Source: an uncultured Rubellimicrobium sp.
GTDB lineage: Bacteria; Pseudomonadota; Alphaproteobacteria; Rhodobacterales; Rhodobacteraceae
Reading direction: 5' to 3'
Assembly (NCBI GenBank): GCA_902805995.1
Contig: CADCUU010000355.1
Span: forward strand, 1 to 12,623
DNA length: 12,623 bases
The notes under the pieces: model-generated
The model's database searches: none
What the model was told of the DNA's origin: nothing
Seen by the model: the letters and a program-made list of their open reading frames with translations, nothing else
Part shown: positions 1 to 10,503 of the stretch, one piece after another
How positions within the stretch are numbered: position 1 is the stretch's first letter
How the letters are laid out: each line of letters starts with the position of its first letter
Translations under genes and position numbers: made by a program

Positions 1-1023
<1,023 letters not shown>

Positions 1024-1029
1024 GCGTTT

Positions 1030-1036
1030 TCCTCCC
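1030..1036 (-). promoter_or_regulatory. Strong Shine-Dalgarno of glpV
   Basis: On the minus strand this reads GGGAGGA, followed by six more bases and the glpV ATG. The surrounding 84-nt spacer (1024-1107) between the glpU stop and the glpV start is the only sizeable gap inside the operon. I see no convincing hairpin or terminator in it. Confidence 0.7.
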
Positions 1037-1107
1037 GGTCGAACCTTGTTTACCTGAGCTTGGTTGACGGACCTTGAACGGCCCGCCCGCTCGTTTCGAA
1101 AACCCCT

Positions 1108-1583
1108 TCAGACCCAGCGGAAGACCGCGGCGGCGTAGAAGAGGCAGACGATCAGCGCGCCCCATTGAGCGCGATCCACGAGCCCGAGCCAGGCCAGGTT
1201 GATGAAGGCCGAGCCCAGGAGCGTGATGAAGAGGCGATCCCCGCGCGTCGTCTCGATCCGCAGGAGGCCTTTGCGGGGCGTCTCCGGGAAGCGGATGGCG
1301 AGGACGAGCATCGTGAGGATCAGGGCCGCGATGACCCAGAAGAACATGGCGGTGGCCAGCGTCCAAGCCATCCAGCCGCCGAAGACGATGGGGTCGCCCC
1401 AGGCGATGCCGTCGTCGGTGCGCGGCGCAATCCAGAGCAGCCAGCCGAGGAGGCCGCCCATGAGGAGGACGATGACGGTGAGCAGGAGGCCGACGCGCGG
1501 CTTGCGGGCCAGGGCGGTCGGGTGTTCGTCCACGGGCGGGATCAGACCGGAGGCGCGGTGGGGGTCGAGGCGGAGGTCGGTCA

Positions 1584-1584
<1 letters not shown>
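1108..1584 (-). CDS. glpU: Small integral membrane protein GlpU (DUF2160-type) with N-terminal extension
   Basis: This 158-residue membrane protein lies between the second permease and the binding protein, the position of glpU in the Rhizobium glycerol operon. Its exact role in transport is unknown. Residues 71-158 look like a complete DUF2160 domain: a helix starting WMAWT, a charged loop with the motif IETTRGDRLF at 110-119, then AFINLAWLGL and a last helix ending in FRWV. Ahead of it are 70 extra residues: a polar stretch with RASGLIPP at 10-17, and a further helix at about 31-53. The ATG at 1584 overlaps the glpQ stop (TGATG) and has GGAGG five bases upstream. A GTG one codon earlier would sit only two bases from that ribosome site, so I prefer the ATG. 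The extension could be a fused separate membrane peptide. Confidence 0.75.
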
Positions 1585-3321
<1,737 letters not shown>

Positions 3322-3325
<4 letters not shown>

Positions 3326-4398
3326 GCGCGCCCTCCCTCGATGAGCCAGCCGTCGGCGTAGACGCCCACATGGTCGGGGTCGAAGGTCACGCGGGCGTCG
3401 GGGCCGGGAAGCTCCTCCTCCTCCGGGGCGACGATGTTGATGGGGTGGCCGCCCAGGTCGGCGCGCAGGATGCGGTGGCGGCCCACGTCCTCGATCCGGC
3501 GGATGCCGACGGGGATGCCGTCGCCCTTGGAGAGGCGGATGAATTCGGGGCGGACGCCGATCTCAACCTTCCCCTGGAGGGGTCCGTAGCCTTGGCCCAG
3601 CGGCACCGTGCCCCCGGCGATGCGGGCCTGCGCGCCCAGGACCTCGGCCGGGATGATGTTCATGCCGGGGGAGCCGATGAAGTAGCCCACGAAGGTGTGG
3701 CGGGGCTTCTCGAACAGCTCCTGCGGGGTGCCGATCTGGACGACGCGGCCTTCGTGCATGACGACGACGCGGTCGGCGAAGGTCAGCGCCTCCGTCTGGT
3801 CGTGGGTCACGTAGATCATCGTGTGCCCGAACTCGCGGTGGAGCGACTTGAGCTGGGTGCGGAGTTCCCACTTCATGTGAGGGTCGATGACGGTCAGGGG
3901 CTCGTCGAAGAGGATGGCGTTGACGTCCTGGCGGACCATGCCACGGCCGAGGGAAATCTTCTGCTTGGCGTCGGCGGTGAGGCCGCGGGCACGGCGTTTC
4001 AGGTCGCCCTCAAGGCCCAGCATCTTGGCCACGGACTGGACGCGTTCCGCGATCTGGCCCGCGGGAAGGCCGCGGTTGCGCAAGGGGAAGGCCAGGTTGT
4101 CCTGCACGGTGAGTGTGTCGTAGACGACCGGAAACTGGAACACTTGCGCGATGTTGCGCGCGGCGGTGGGCGCGTCGGTCACGTCGCGGTCGTCGAACAG
4201 GATGCGCCCGCGGGAGGGGCGCACGAGGCCCGAGATGATGTTGAGGAGCGTCGTCTTTCCGCAGCCCGAGGCGCCGAGGAGGGCGTAGGCCTCACCATCC
4301 GCCCAGACGTGGTCGAGTTCCTTGAGTGCGAAGTCGTCCTCCCCCCTGGGGTTGGGGAGGTAGGAGTGGGCGAGGTTCTGGAGGGTGATCCGCGCCAT
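3322..4398 (-). CDS. glpT: Glycerol ABC transporter ATP-binding protein GlpT (degenerate signature motif)
   Basis: The second of two ATPase subunits, 358 residues, of the MalK/UgpC type with a C-terminal TOBE-like regulatory region (about 240-358). The Walker A motif GASGCGKT is at 42-49, the Q-loop glutamine at 88, Walker B ILFDEP at 162-167 with catalytic Glu166, and the H-loop histidine at 199 (YVTHD). The ABC signature is not LSGGQ but LTADA at 140-144, so both glycines are lost. The D-loop reads LTVID rather than the usual ALD or NLD type. Its own Walker residues are therefore intact while its signature is degenerate, the opposite of GlpS. The start is three bases after the glpS stop with no clear ribosome site, so translation is probably coupled. 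This GlpT is not the E. coli glycerol-3-phosphate antiporter that shares the name. Confidence 0.9.
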
Positions 4399-4401
4399 GG
4401 G

Positions 4402-5490
<1,089 letters not shown>

Positions 5491-5494
5491 GGTG

Positions 5495-5500
5495 TCCCCC
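5495..5500 (-). promoter_or_regulatory. Shine-Dalgarno of glpS inside the glpD stop
   Basis: The minus strand reads GGGGGA four bases before the glpS ATG. Its first G is the last base of the glpD TAG, so terminating and initiating ribosomes share the site. Confidence 0.55.
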
Positions 5501-7122
5501 TACCCTATGGCCGCGACGGTCGATGCCGGCGTGGTGCCCCGCTGGAACTCTCGCATCCAGCGATCCAGCCTGTCCACGGATTCCGCATCCATCCGCAGCC
5601 CGAGCTTGGAGCGCCGCCAGACCACGTCCTCGGCTGTGCGGGCCCATTCGTGGTCCATGAGCCACCGGACCTCGGCCTCTGTCAGGGTAGCGCCGAAGTC
5701 CTGGCCGAGAGCCGATGCGTCGCGGGCGTCGCCCAGCACCTCACGCGCGTCGGTGCCGTAGGCGCGCAAGAGCCGGAACGCCCAAGGCTCGGTCAGGAAG
5801 GGATGGGCGGCGCGAAGTTCGGCCACGAGGCGCGGGACGCCGTCCACCGGGAACTTCCCGCCCGGCAGCGGGACGCCCGCGGTCCAGGGGGCCCTGGTGT
5901 TGCCCAGGGCGGGCCCGATCTTGGCCAGCGCGGATTCGGCGAGGCGGCGGTAGGTCGTTATCTTGCCGCCGAAGACGTGGAGGACCGGCGCGCCCGCCGA
6001 AGTGTCGAGCTTGAGCGTGTAGTCGCGGGACGCGGCCGTAGCCGAGGCCGCCCCTTCGTCATGGAGCGGGCGCACGCCGGAATAGGTCCAGACGATGTCG
6101 TCGCGCGTGACCGGTTTGGCAAAGTATTCCGAGGCGAAGGCGCAGAGGTAGTCCTGCTCCTCCGGCGTGCAGACGGGAGGCACGGAGGGGTCGGGATGCT
6201 CCACATCCGTGGTGCCGATCAGGGTGAAGTCGCCCTCGTAGGGGATGGCGAAGATGATCCGGCCGTCGCTGCCCTGGAAGAAGTAGCAGCGGTCGTGGTC
6301 GAAGAGCTTGCGCGTCACGATGTGGGAGCCGCGGACCAGCCGCACGCGATCCTGCGACGCGAGGCCCATCGCACCGCGCAGGACATCGGCCGCCCAGGGA
6401 CCCGTCGCGTTGACGACGGCGCGGGCCAGGAGAGTGCTGCGCATGCCCTCTGCATCCTCCAGATCGGCCGTCCAGAGGCCGTCCGACACGCGGGCTGAGA
6501 CGACGCGGGTGCGGGTCATCACGGTCGCGCCGCGCGCCTGGGCGTCGCGGGCGTTCAGGACGACGAGGCGCGAATCCTCGACCCAGCAGTCCGAGTATTC
6601 GAAGGCGCGCCGGAACTGCGGCTTTAGCGGCCGCCCGGCGGGGTCGGAGGTCAGGTCCACCGTCTTCGTGCCGGGCAGGATCTCCCTTCCGCCGAGGTTG
6701 TCGTAGAGGCCGAGACCGAGGCGGATCAGCCAGTCCGGGCGGCGGCCCTTCATCCAGGGCATTGCGAGGGACAGCATCCTGGACACGGGCGTCGCGCTCT
6801 CGAAGCGCATGTCGGGATGCAGCGGCAGGACGAAGCGGAGAGGCCAGGAGATGTGCGGCATGGCGCGCAGAAGGCGCTCCCGCTCGATCAGCGATTCCCG
6901 CACGAGGCGAACTTCGAGGAACTCGAGGTAGCGCAATCCGCCGTGGAAGAGCTTGGTCGAGGCGGAGGAGGTCGCCTGCGCGAGGTCCCCCTTTTCCGCG
7001 AGGGCCACGCGAAGCCCCCGCCCCGACGCGTCCCGCGCGATCCCGCAGCCGTTCACGCCGCCGCCGATGACGAGGAGGTCGTAGACTGGGGACGTGTCGC
7101 GATGGGGCAAGCGGACCTCCAT
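5500..7122 (-). CDS. glpD: Glycerol-3-phosphate dehydrogenase, FAD-dependent
   Basis: This enzyme oxidises sn-glycerol-3-phosphate to dihydroxyacetone phosphate at the inner membrane and passes electrons to quinone. The product is 540 residues from the ATG, within the usual size for the family. An FAD-binding Rossmann motif, VIGGGVNGCGIARDASGRG, spans 18-36, with the ribose-binding acidic residue Glu43. HGGLRYLE is at 60-67, and a GVRPLHDEG and a FGGKITTYRRLAE segment typical of GlpD follow. The C-terminal helical domain contains a WLMDHEWARTAEDVVWRR stretch. The ATG at 7122 has no ribosome site. A TTG at codon 5 (7108-7110) has GGAGG five bases upstream and may be the true start, giving 536 residues. 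As first gene of the glycerol uptake operon it is probably controlled by the promoter and GlpR-like words just upstream. A 51-residue upstream extension was rejected. Confidence 0.93.
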   Translation of the reverse strand: MEVRLPHRDTSPVYDLLVIGGGVNGCGIARDASGRGLRVALAEKGDLAQATSSASTKLFHGGLRYLEFLEVRLVRESLIERERLLRAMPHISWPLRFVLPLHPDMRFESATPVSRMLSLAMPWMKGRRPDWLIRLGLGLYDNLGGREILPGTKTVDLTSDPAGRPLKPQFRRAFEYSDCWVEDSRLVVLNARDAQARGATVMTRTRVVSARVSDGLWTADLEDAEGMRSTLLARAVVNATGPWAADVLRGAMGLASQDRVRLVRGSHIVTRKLFDHDRCYFFQGSDGRIIFAIPYEGDFTLIGTTDVEHPDPSVPPVCTPEEQDYLCAFASEYFAKPVTRDDIVWTYSGVRPLHDEGAASATAASRDYTLKLDTSAGAPVLHVFGGKITTYRRLAESALAKIGPALGNTRAPWTAGVPLPGGKFPVDGVPRLVAELRAAHPFLTEPWAFRLLRAYGTDAREVLGDARDASALGQDFGATLTEAEVRWLMDHEWARTAEDVVWRRSKLGLRMDAESVDRLDRWMREFQRGTTPASTVAAIG

Positions 7123-7138
7123 GTCGGCGCTCAAGGGA

Positions 7139-7167
7139 AACGTACCGAGTGATGTTCGGTGTGTAAA
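7139..7167 (-). promoter_or_regulatory. Candidate sigma-70 promoter of the glp operon
   Basis: Reading the minus strand, TTTACA (7167-7162, five of six matches to TTGACA) is separated by exactly 17 bases from TACGTT (7144-7139, three of six matches to TATAAT). The predicted transcript would begin near 7132, leaving about 10 nt before the ATG at 7122 or about 22 nt before the TTG at 7110. The -10 element is weak, so this is tentative. Confidence 0.4.
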
Positions 7168-7189
7168 GCCGGATGTTCGCGGTTTTTCG
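7152..7189 (-). promoter_or_regulatory. Candidate GlpR (DeoR-family) operator repeats
   Basis: On the plus strand ATGTTCG occurs at 7152-7158 and again at 7173-7179, a centre-to-centre distance of 21 bp or two helical turns. A related TTTTTCG ends at 7189, ten bases further on. ATGTTCG is the half-site of the E. coli GlpR consensus, which is an inverted repeat, whereas here the words are direct repeats. The first lies between the candidate -35 and -10 boxes and the second just upstream of the -35. This fits repression relieved by glycerol-3-phosphate. No glpR gene is in the window. Confidence 0.45.
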
Positions 7190-7349
7190 CTTTCCGGCGC
7201 GCCACGATCAGGATCAGTGGGTCCGGCAGGTCGGCGAGTTCGTTGAGGCGCGGTGTCCGGGTTCCAGGGGTGCATGGAATGGTGGTGTCGCTCTGAAGCG
7301 GGCTAAGGCCGCGGGATGCACGAGACGAATGCGCGCCGCAGTTTGACCC

Positions 7350-8309
7350 TCAGCGGAGTTGCGGCAGGACCTTTGCCCCGAACGCCTCGAGGAACGCGGC
7401 CTGGCCCCGGTTGACGTTATGGAGGTAGATCTCCTCGAACCCCATCTCCGCGTACCGCGCGATCCATTCGACATGCTGGTCGAGGCTGGAGGAGGTCAGG
7501 ATCGACTCCCTCACGTCCTCGGGGCGCACGTGCTTGGTGGCGGTGGCGAACTGCTCGGGGGTGCGGAGCTCCCAGTTCACCTCCCCGCCCAGGACGTTGG
7601 TGCGCCATTGCTCCCAGGCGCCCTGCTCCGCTTCCGCCTCCGTGGGGGCCCAGCTGAGGCCCACCTGCATGACGAGCTTCTTCCCCTCGCCCCCGCCGCG
7701 CCGAAAGGCGTCCACGACCTTGCGCACCTGGTCGGGCTCTCCGCTCACGGTGAGGAGCCCGTCGGCCCAGCCGCCGACGAATTCGGCCGTGGCCTCGGTG
7801 ACGGCTGCGCCGAGCAGGAGCGGCGGCGTCGCGGGGCGGGAGTAAATCTCGGCATCCACCACGGTGACGCGGCCCTCGTGGGAGACCCGTTCCCCGTTCA
7901 GGAGGCGGCGGATGATGTCGGCGCATTCCCGGAGCCGGGCGTTCCGCTCCGCCTTCTCGGGCCAGTGGAGGCCCATGATGTCGTCGTTGAGCCGCTGGCC
8001 GCTGCCGAGTGCGAGCCAGAAGCGCCCGGGGAACATCTCGGCCAGGGTCGCGGCGGCCTGTGCCACGATGGCGGGGTGGTAGCGGTAGCCCGGCGCGGTG
8101 ATGGAGCCCACCGGGAAACGTGTCGTGGCCAACGCTGCCCCCAGCCAAGACCAGGCGAAGCCGGAATGGCCCTGCTGCGGCCCCCATGGACGGAAATGAT
8201 CCGAGCCCTTCGCGGCGTCGAAGCCCGCCTGTTCGGCCATCTCCACGAGGTGCAGGAGCTCGGACGGAGGGAACTGCTCGTGGGAGGCGTGATATCCGAT
8301 GAGGGGCAT
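7350..8309 (-). CDS. LLM-class flavin-dependent oxidoreductase (luciferase-like monooxygenase fold)
   Basis: The 319-residue product resembles bacterial luciferase-like oxidoreductases, close to the family sometimes called probable non-F420 flavin oxidoreductases (TIGR03885). It starts with a beta strand MPLIGYHASHEQF (1-13), then MAEQAGFDAAKGSDHFRPWG at about 24-43, the usual substrate and flavin pocket entry. ITAPGYRYHPAIVAQ at 70-84 and RFWLALGSGQRLND at 96-109 are the conserved TIM-barrel strands of the fold. The substrate is unknown. The cofactor is more likely FMN than F420, since alphaproteobacteria often lack F420, but the sequence alone does not settle it. The ATG at 8309 has GGAG eight bases upstream and begins directly at the first barrel strand. 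An in-frame 39-residue extension to 8426 is proline and glycine rich without family character, and was left out. Nothing in the sequence ties the gene to glycerol or glucan metabolism. Confidence 0.85.
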   Translation of the reverse strand: MPLIGYHASHEQFPPSELLHLVEMAEQAGFDAAKGSDHFRPWGPQQGHSGFAWSWLGAALATTRFPVGSITAPGYRYHPAIVAQAAATLAEMFPGRFWLALGSGQRLNDDIMGLHWPEKAERNARLRECADIIRRLLNGERVSHEGRVTVVDAEIYSRPATPPLLLGAAVTEATAEFVGGWADGLLTVSGEPDQVRKVVDAFRRGGGEGKKLVMQVGLSWAPTEAEAEQGAWEQWRTNVLGGEVNWELRTPEQFATATKHVRPEDVRESILTSSSLDQHVEWIARYAEMGFEEIYLHNVNRGQAAFLEAFGAKVLPQLR

Positions 8310-8802
8310 GGGGCGGACTCCGGCGGGGCCACTGGGCAACATGCCCCCGAGGCGGAGGTTCCGAGGAATGGAGCGGATCGTAGGGCCGGGGCTGTCGTCC
8401 GGGCCTTGGGCCTGTCCGGCTAACAATTGCCTCGGATCGGCAGGCCAGAACGTTTCGCTAATGGAAACAGCGACGACCGATATGGACTGAGGGAAGACCT
8501 ACGCTTGCCTGCCATTTCGGGATGGACCACGTGTCTTAATGCGCCATATGGACACGCAAGCTGGGCGATCTGCGGGCAGGACGAGCAAGAAGCCACGCAA
8601 AAAATGCATGGCTGTTATGCCATTTGCGAAACGGTCCGCAGAGGCATTTTGGCGTTTCCGTAGCGCAATCAGTGACTTGTTCAGAGGTCTTGAACCCGGA
8701 CCTTACGTGCTTGTCAACTGGTCGCCTCTTGCTGGTGCAGCATTGTACCGCAAGTGCTCTGCGCGCCACCTACATCCGATTCCTCCTAACTCGTGCGAGA
8801 CG
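8310..8802. other. Divergent intergenic region with a lower-GC half next to opgG
   Basis: This 493-base stretch lies between two divergent genes and must hold promoters for both, but I could not find a convincing -35/-10 pair in either direction. Bases 8581-8760 are about 52% GC (94 of 180), clearly lower than the flanks. It contains GTTTC-N7-GAAAC (8452-8468), CGTGTC-N14-GACACG (8530-8556) and a bipartite hairpin at 8596-8628. Open frames run across it on both strands, but they have no recognisable protein character. It may be a long regulatory leader for the glucan operon or decayed foreign DNA. Confidence 0.5.
8596..8628 (+). repeat. Bipartite inverted repeat (possible leader hairpin)
   Basis: CGCAA (8596-8600) pairs with TTGCG (8624-8628). 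Inside it ATGGC (8608-8612) pairs with GCCAT (8619-8623) around a 6-nt loop, leaving a 7-nt bulge on the 5' side. No T-run follows, so it is not a simple terminator. It lies about 175 bases before the opgG start. Confidence 0.35.
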
Positions 8803-10356
8803 ATGAATTCTGCTTTTCCCTCCCTCCTGTCCCGGAGAGACGTGCTGAGACTTGCGGCGATTGCCGGGCTGATGCCGCACGTCGCGCGGGCCGCGTCCGG
8901 GGATGGCGAGGCCTTCTCCTTTGACGCGCTCTCCGAGGAGATGCGCGCGGAAGCCGGCCGTCCCTGGGCACCCCCCGAGGTGCCTGAGGCATGGTGGGGC
9001 GAGCTCGACTATGACGGCTACCGGATGATCCGCTTCCGGGACGGCCTTGCGCGCTGGCAGGAGGGTGACGCCCCCTGGCGGCTTGGCGCGTTCCACATGG
9101 GCTGGCTCTTTCCCGAGCCGGTGCGGATGTTCGATGTCTCGGACGGCGCCGCGCGGGAGATGCGGTTCAGCACCGACGACTTCGACTATTTCGGCACCCT
9201 AGCCGGCAAGGTGCCGGAGCACGGCGAGCTTCCGGGCGTCGCGGGGTTCCGGCTGAACTGGCCGTTGAACCGACCCGATCGCTCGGACGAGGTCGTGTCC
9301 TTCGTGGGCGCGAGCTACTTCCGCGCCTTGGGCCGCGACGACGTCTATGGGGCGAGCGCCCGAGGAGTCGCGATCAACACCTGGGTCGAGGCGCCCGAGG
9401 AGTTCCCGCGCTTTTCCCGCTTCTACCTATCGCGCGACGGAGACAGCGCCACGATCCACGCCGCACTTGAGGGGCCGAGCCTGACCGGCGCCTTCCGCTT
9501 CGTGGTCCGCCCCGGCGCTGTGACCGAGATCGACGTGACCTCCCGGCTGTTCTTCCGCGAGGCCGTGGAGGAACTGGGGATTGCGCCGCTGACCTCCATG
9601 TTCCTGTTCAACGGCCAGAACAGGGCGGACTTCGACGACTACCGGCCCGCCGTCCACGACAGCGAAGGGCTGGGCATCGTCCAGGCCGACGGAGAGGCAA
9701 CGTGGCGGCCGCTGGGCAACCCGGATCGGCTCGCGTCGTCCTATTTCACGGGACCTACCCCGCGCAGCTTTGGCCTGTACCAGCGGGACCGGGACTTCGA
9801 GAGCTACCAAGACCTTGGCGCGCGCTATGATCTGCGGCCCTCGGTCGAGGTCGTGCCGCATGGCGACTGGGGGCCGGGCGCGGTGCGTCTGGTGGAGATC
9901 CCGTCGGCGCTGGAAGCGAACGACAATATCGTGGCCTTCTGGATTCCAGAGGCGAAGGTCGAGGCGGGCGAGGCGCGCGAGTACGCCTATACCCTGCGCT
10001 GGGGTGACCTTGCGCCCGACCTCGACGGCTCGCTCGCTGTTGTCGCCTCAACCCGCGCCGGCGCGGGCGGCGTGTCGGGGATCGAGGCGCTGGAGAACGC
10101 GCGCAAGTTCGCCGTGGACTTCCGTGGCGGGCCGATTGCCGACCTTCCCCAGGGGGCTCCGATCCAGCCCGTCGCCGTGGTGACGGGCGGGCATCTGGTG
10201 TCCGCGACGCTCGACCGGTTGCCGGAGAACGGGGACTGGCGCGTGGTGCTCGATGTCAGTGCCGAACGGGACGCGACCGTGGAGATCCTGCTTCACCTCG
10301 CGGGGTTCGAGCGGCACCTGTCGGAAACCTGGGCCTGCCAATGGGTGAACGCCTGA
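8803..10356 (+). CDS. opgG: Periplasmic glucan biosynthesis protein OpgG/OpgD family
   Basis: This periplasmic protein is needed to make or shape the backbone of osmoregulated periplasmic glucans; E. coli OpgG and OpgD have been reported as beta-1,2-glucanases (GH186). The product is 517 residues. A twin-arginine signal is visible: SRRDVLRLAA at 10-19, a hydrophobic core, and an ARA-A cleavage site near residue 30. The mature part starts with FSFDALSEEM, typical of the MdoG family, and has the conserved ANDNIVAFW segment at 372-380. The ATG at 8803 was chosen because it places the Tat motif correctly. The open frame runs 88 codons further upstream, but that part is arginine and lysine rich and lies in low-GC DNA. 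The export signal resembles OpgD, while the operon position (before opgH) is that of OpgG, so the G/D naming is uncertain. Its stop overlaps the next small gene. Confidence 0.92.
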   Translation: MNSAFPSLLSRRDVLRLAAIAGLMPHVARAASGDGEAFSFDALSEEMRAEAGRPWAPPEVPEAWWGELDYDGYRMIRFRDGLARWQEGDAPWRLGAFHMGWLFPEPVRMFDVSDGAAREMRFSTDDFDYFGTLAGKVPEHGELPGVAGFRLNWPLNRPDRSDEVVSFVGASYFRALGRDDVYGASARGVAINTWVEAPEEFPRFSRFYLSRDGDSATIHAALEGPSLTGAFRFVVRPGAVTEIDVTSRLFFREAVEELGIAPLTSMFLFNGQNRADFDDYRPAVHDSEGLGIVQADGEATWRPLGNPDRLASSYFTGPTPRSFGLYQRDRDFESYQDLGARYDLRPSVEVVPHGDWGPGAVRLVEIPSALEANDNIVAFWIPEAKVEAGEAREYAYTLRWGDLAPDLDGSLAVVASTRAGAGGVSGIEALENARKFAVDFRGGPIADLPQGAPIQPVAVVTGGHLVSATLDRLPENGDWRVVLDVSAERDATVEILLHLAGFERHLSETWACQWVNA

Positions 10357-10502
10357 TGCTGGATGATACGACCTACTTCCAGGACCTTCGGACCGACGCC
10401 CTGCCGCCGGAGGCCCCGCTCGCCATGCCGCGACAGGTGCTGGAACGGCGCCCGCGCTGGCGCGTCCGCTGGCTGCGCCTCGTCGTACGGTTCGCCCGCT
10501 AG
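10356..10502 (+). CDS. 48-residue arginine-rich protein in the opgI position
   Basis: A short gene fits exactly between opgG and opgH. Its ATG overlaps the opgG stop (TGATG) and its TAG ends one base before the opgH ATG. Forty-two of 48 codons end in G or C, as expected for a translated gene here. The first half is acidic and polar (LDDTTYFQDLRTDALPPEAP at 2-21). The C-terminal 18 residues carry eight arginines plus Trp35 and Trp39, with a spacing that could form an amphipathic, membrane-binding helix. There is no signal peptide. In Rhodobacter sphaeroides the operon is reported as opgGIHC, with opgI essential for backbone synthesis. I do not recall the sequence or size of that OpgI, so equivalence is by position only and I give no symbol. 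An ATG five codons earlier (10341) is possible but less well placed. Confidence 0.65.
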   Translation: MLDDTTYFQDLRTDALPPEAPLAMPRQVLERRPRWRVRWLRLVVRFAR

Positions 10503-10503
10503 G

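Larger units (their letters stand above)
7123..7349. other. Intergenic region upstream of glpD
   Basis: These 227 bases separate the stop of the oxidoreductase gene from glpD, both on the minus strand. The glpD-proximal 70 bases hold the candidate promoter and operator words. In the remaining 150 bases I see no gene and no clear rho-independent terminator, so read-through from the oxidoreductase gene is possible. Confidence 0.6.

Noticed and set aside
7123..7275. 51-codon N-terminal extension of glpD from an ATG at 7275
   Set aside because: The added residues are proline and arginine rich without FAD-protein character. They would also place the operator words and candidate promoter inside the coding region.
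8452..8468. GTTTC-N7-GAAAC inverted repeat as an operator
   Set aside because: Five-base arms are expected by chance in about 500 bases, and no second copy or linked regulator gene is present.
8536..8769. 77-codon minus-strand open frame in the low-GC intergenic region
   Set aside because: I recognise no motif, it shows no GC-rich third-position pattern, and it has no clear ribosome site. It could be a decayed gene, but nothing supports that.
8539..8802. 88-codon in-frame N-terminal extension of opgG
   Set aside because: It would bury the twin-arginine signal peptide in the middle of the protein, and it lies in the low-GC intergenic DNA with basic, non-family sequence.
10363..10503. 47-codon extension of opgH
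   Set aside because: It overlaps the 48-codon gene in another frame and is rich in Cys, Arg and Ser, as expected for a non-coding frame. The ATG at 10504 directly precedes the first predicted membrane helix.
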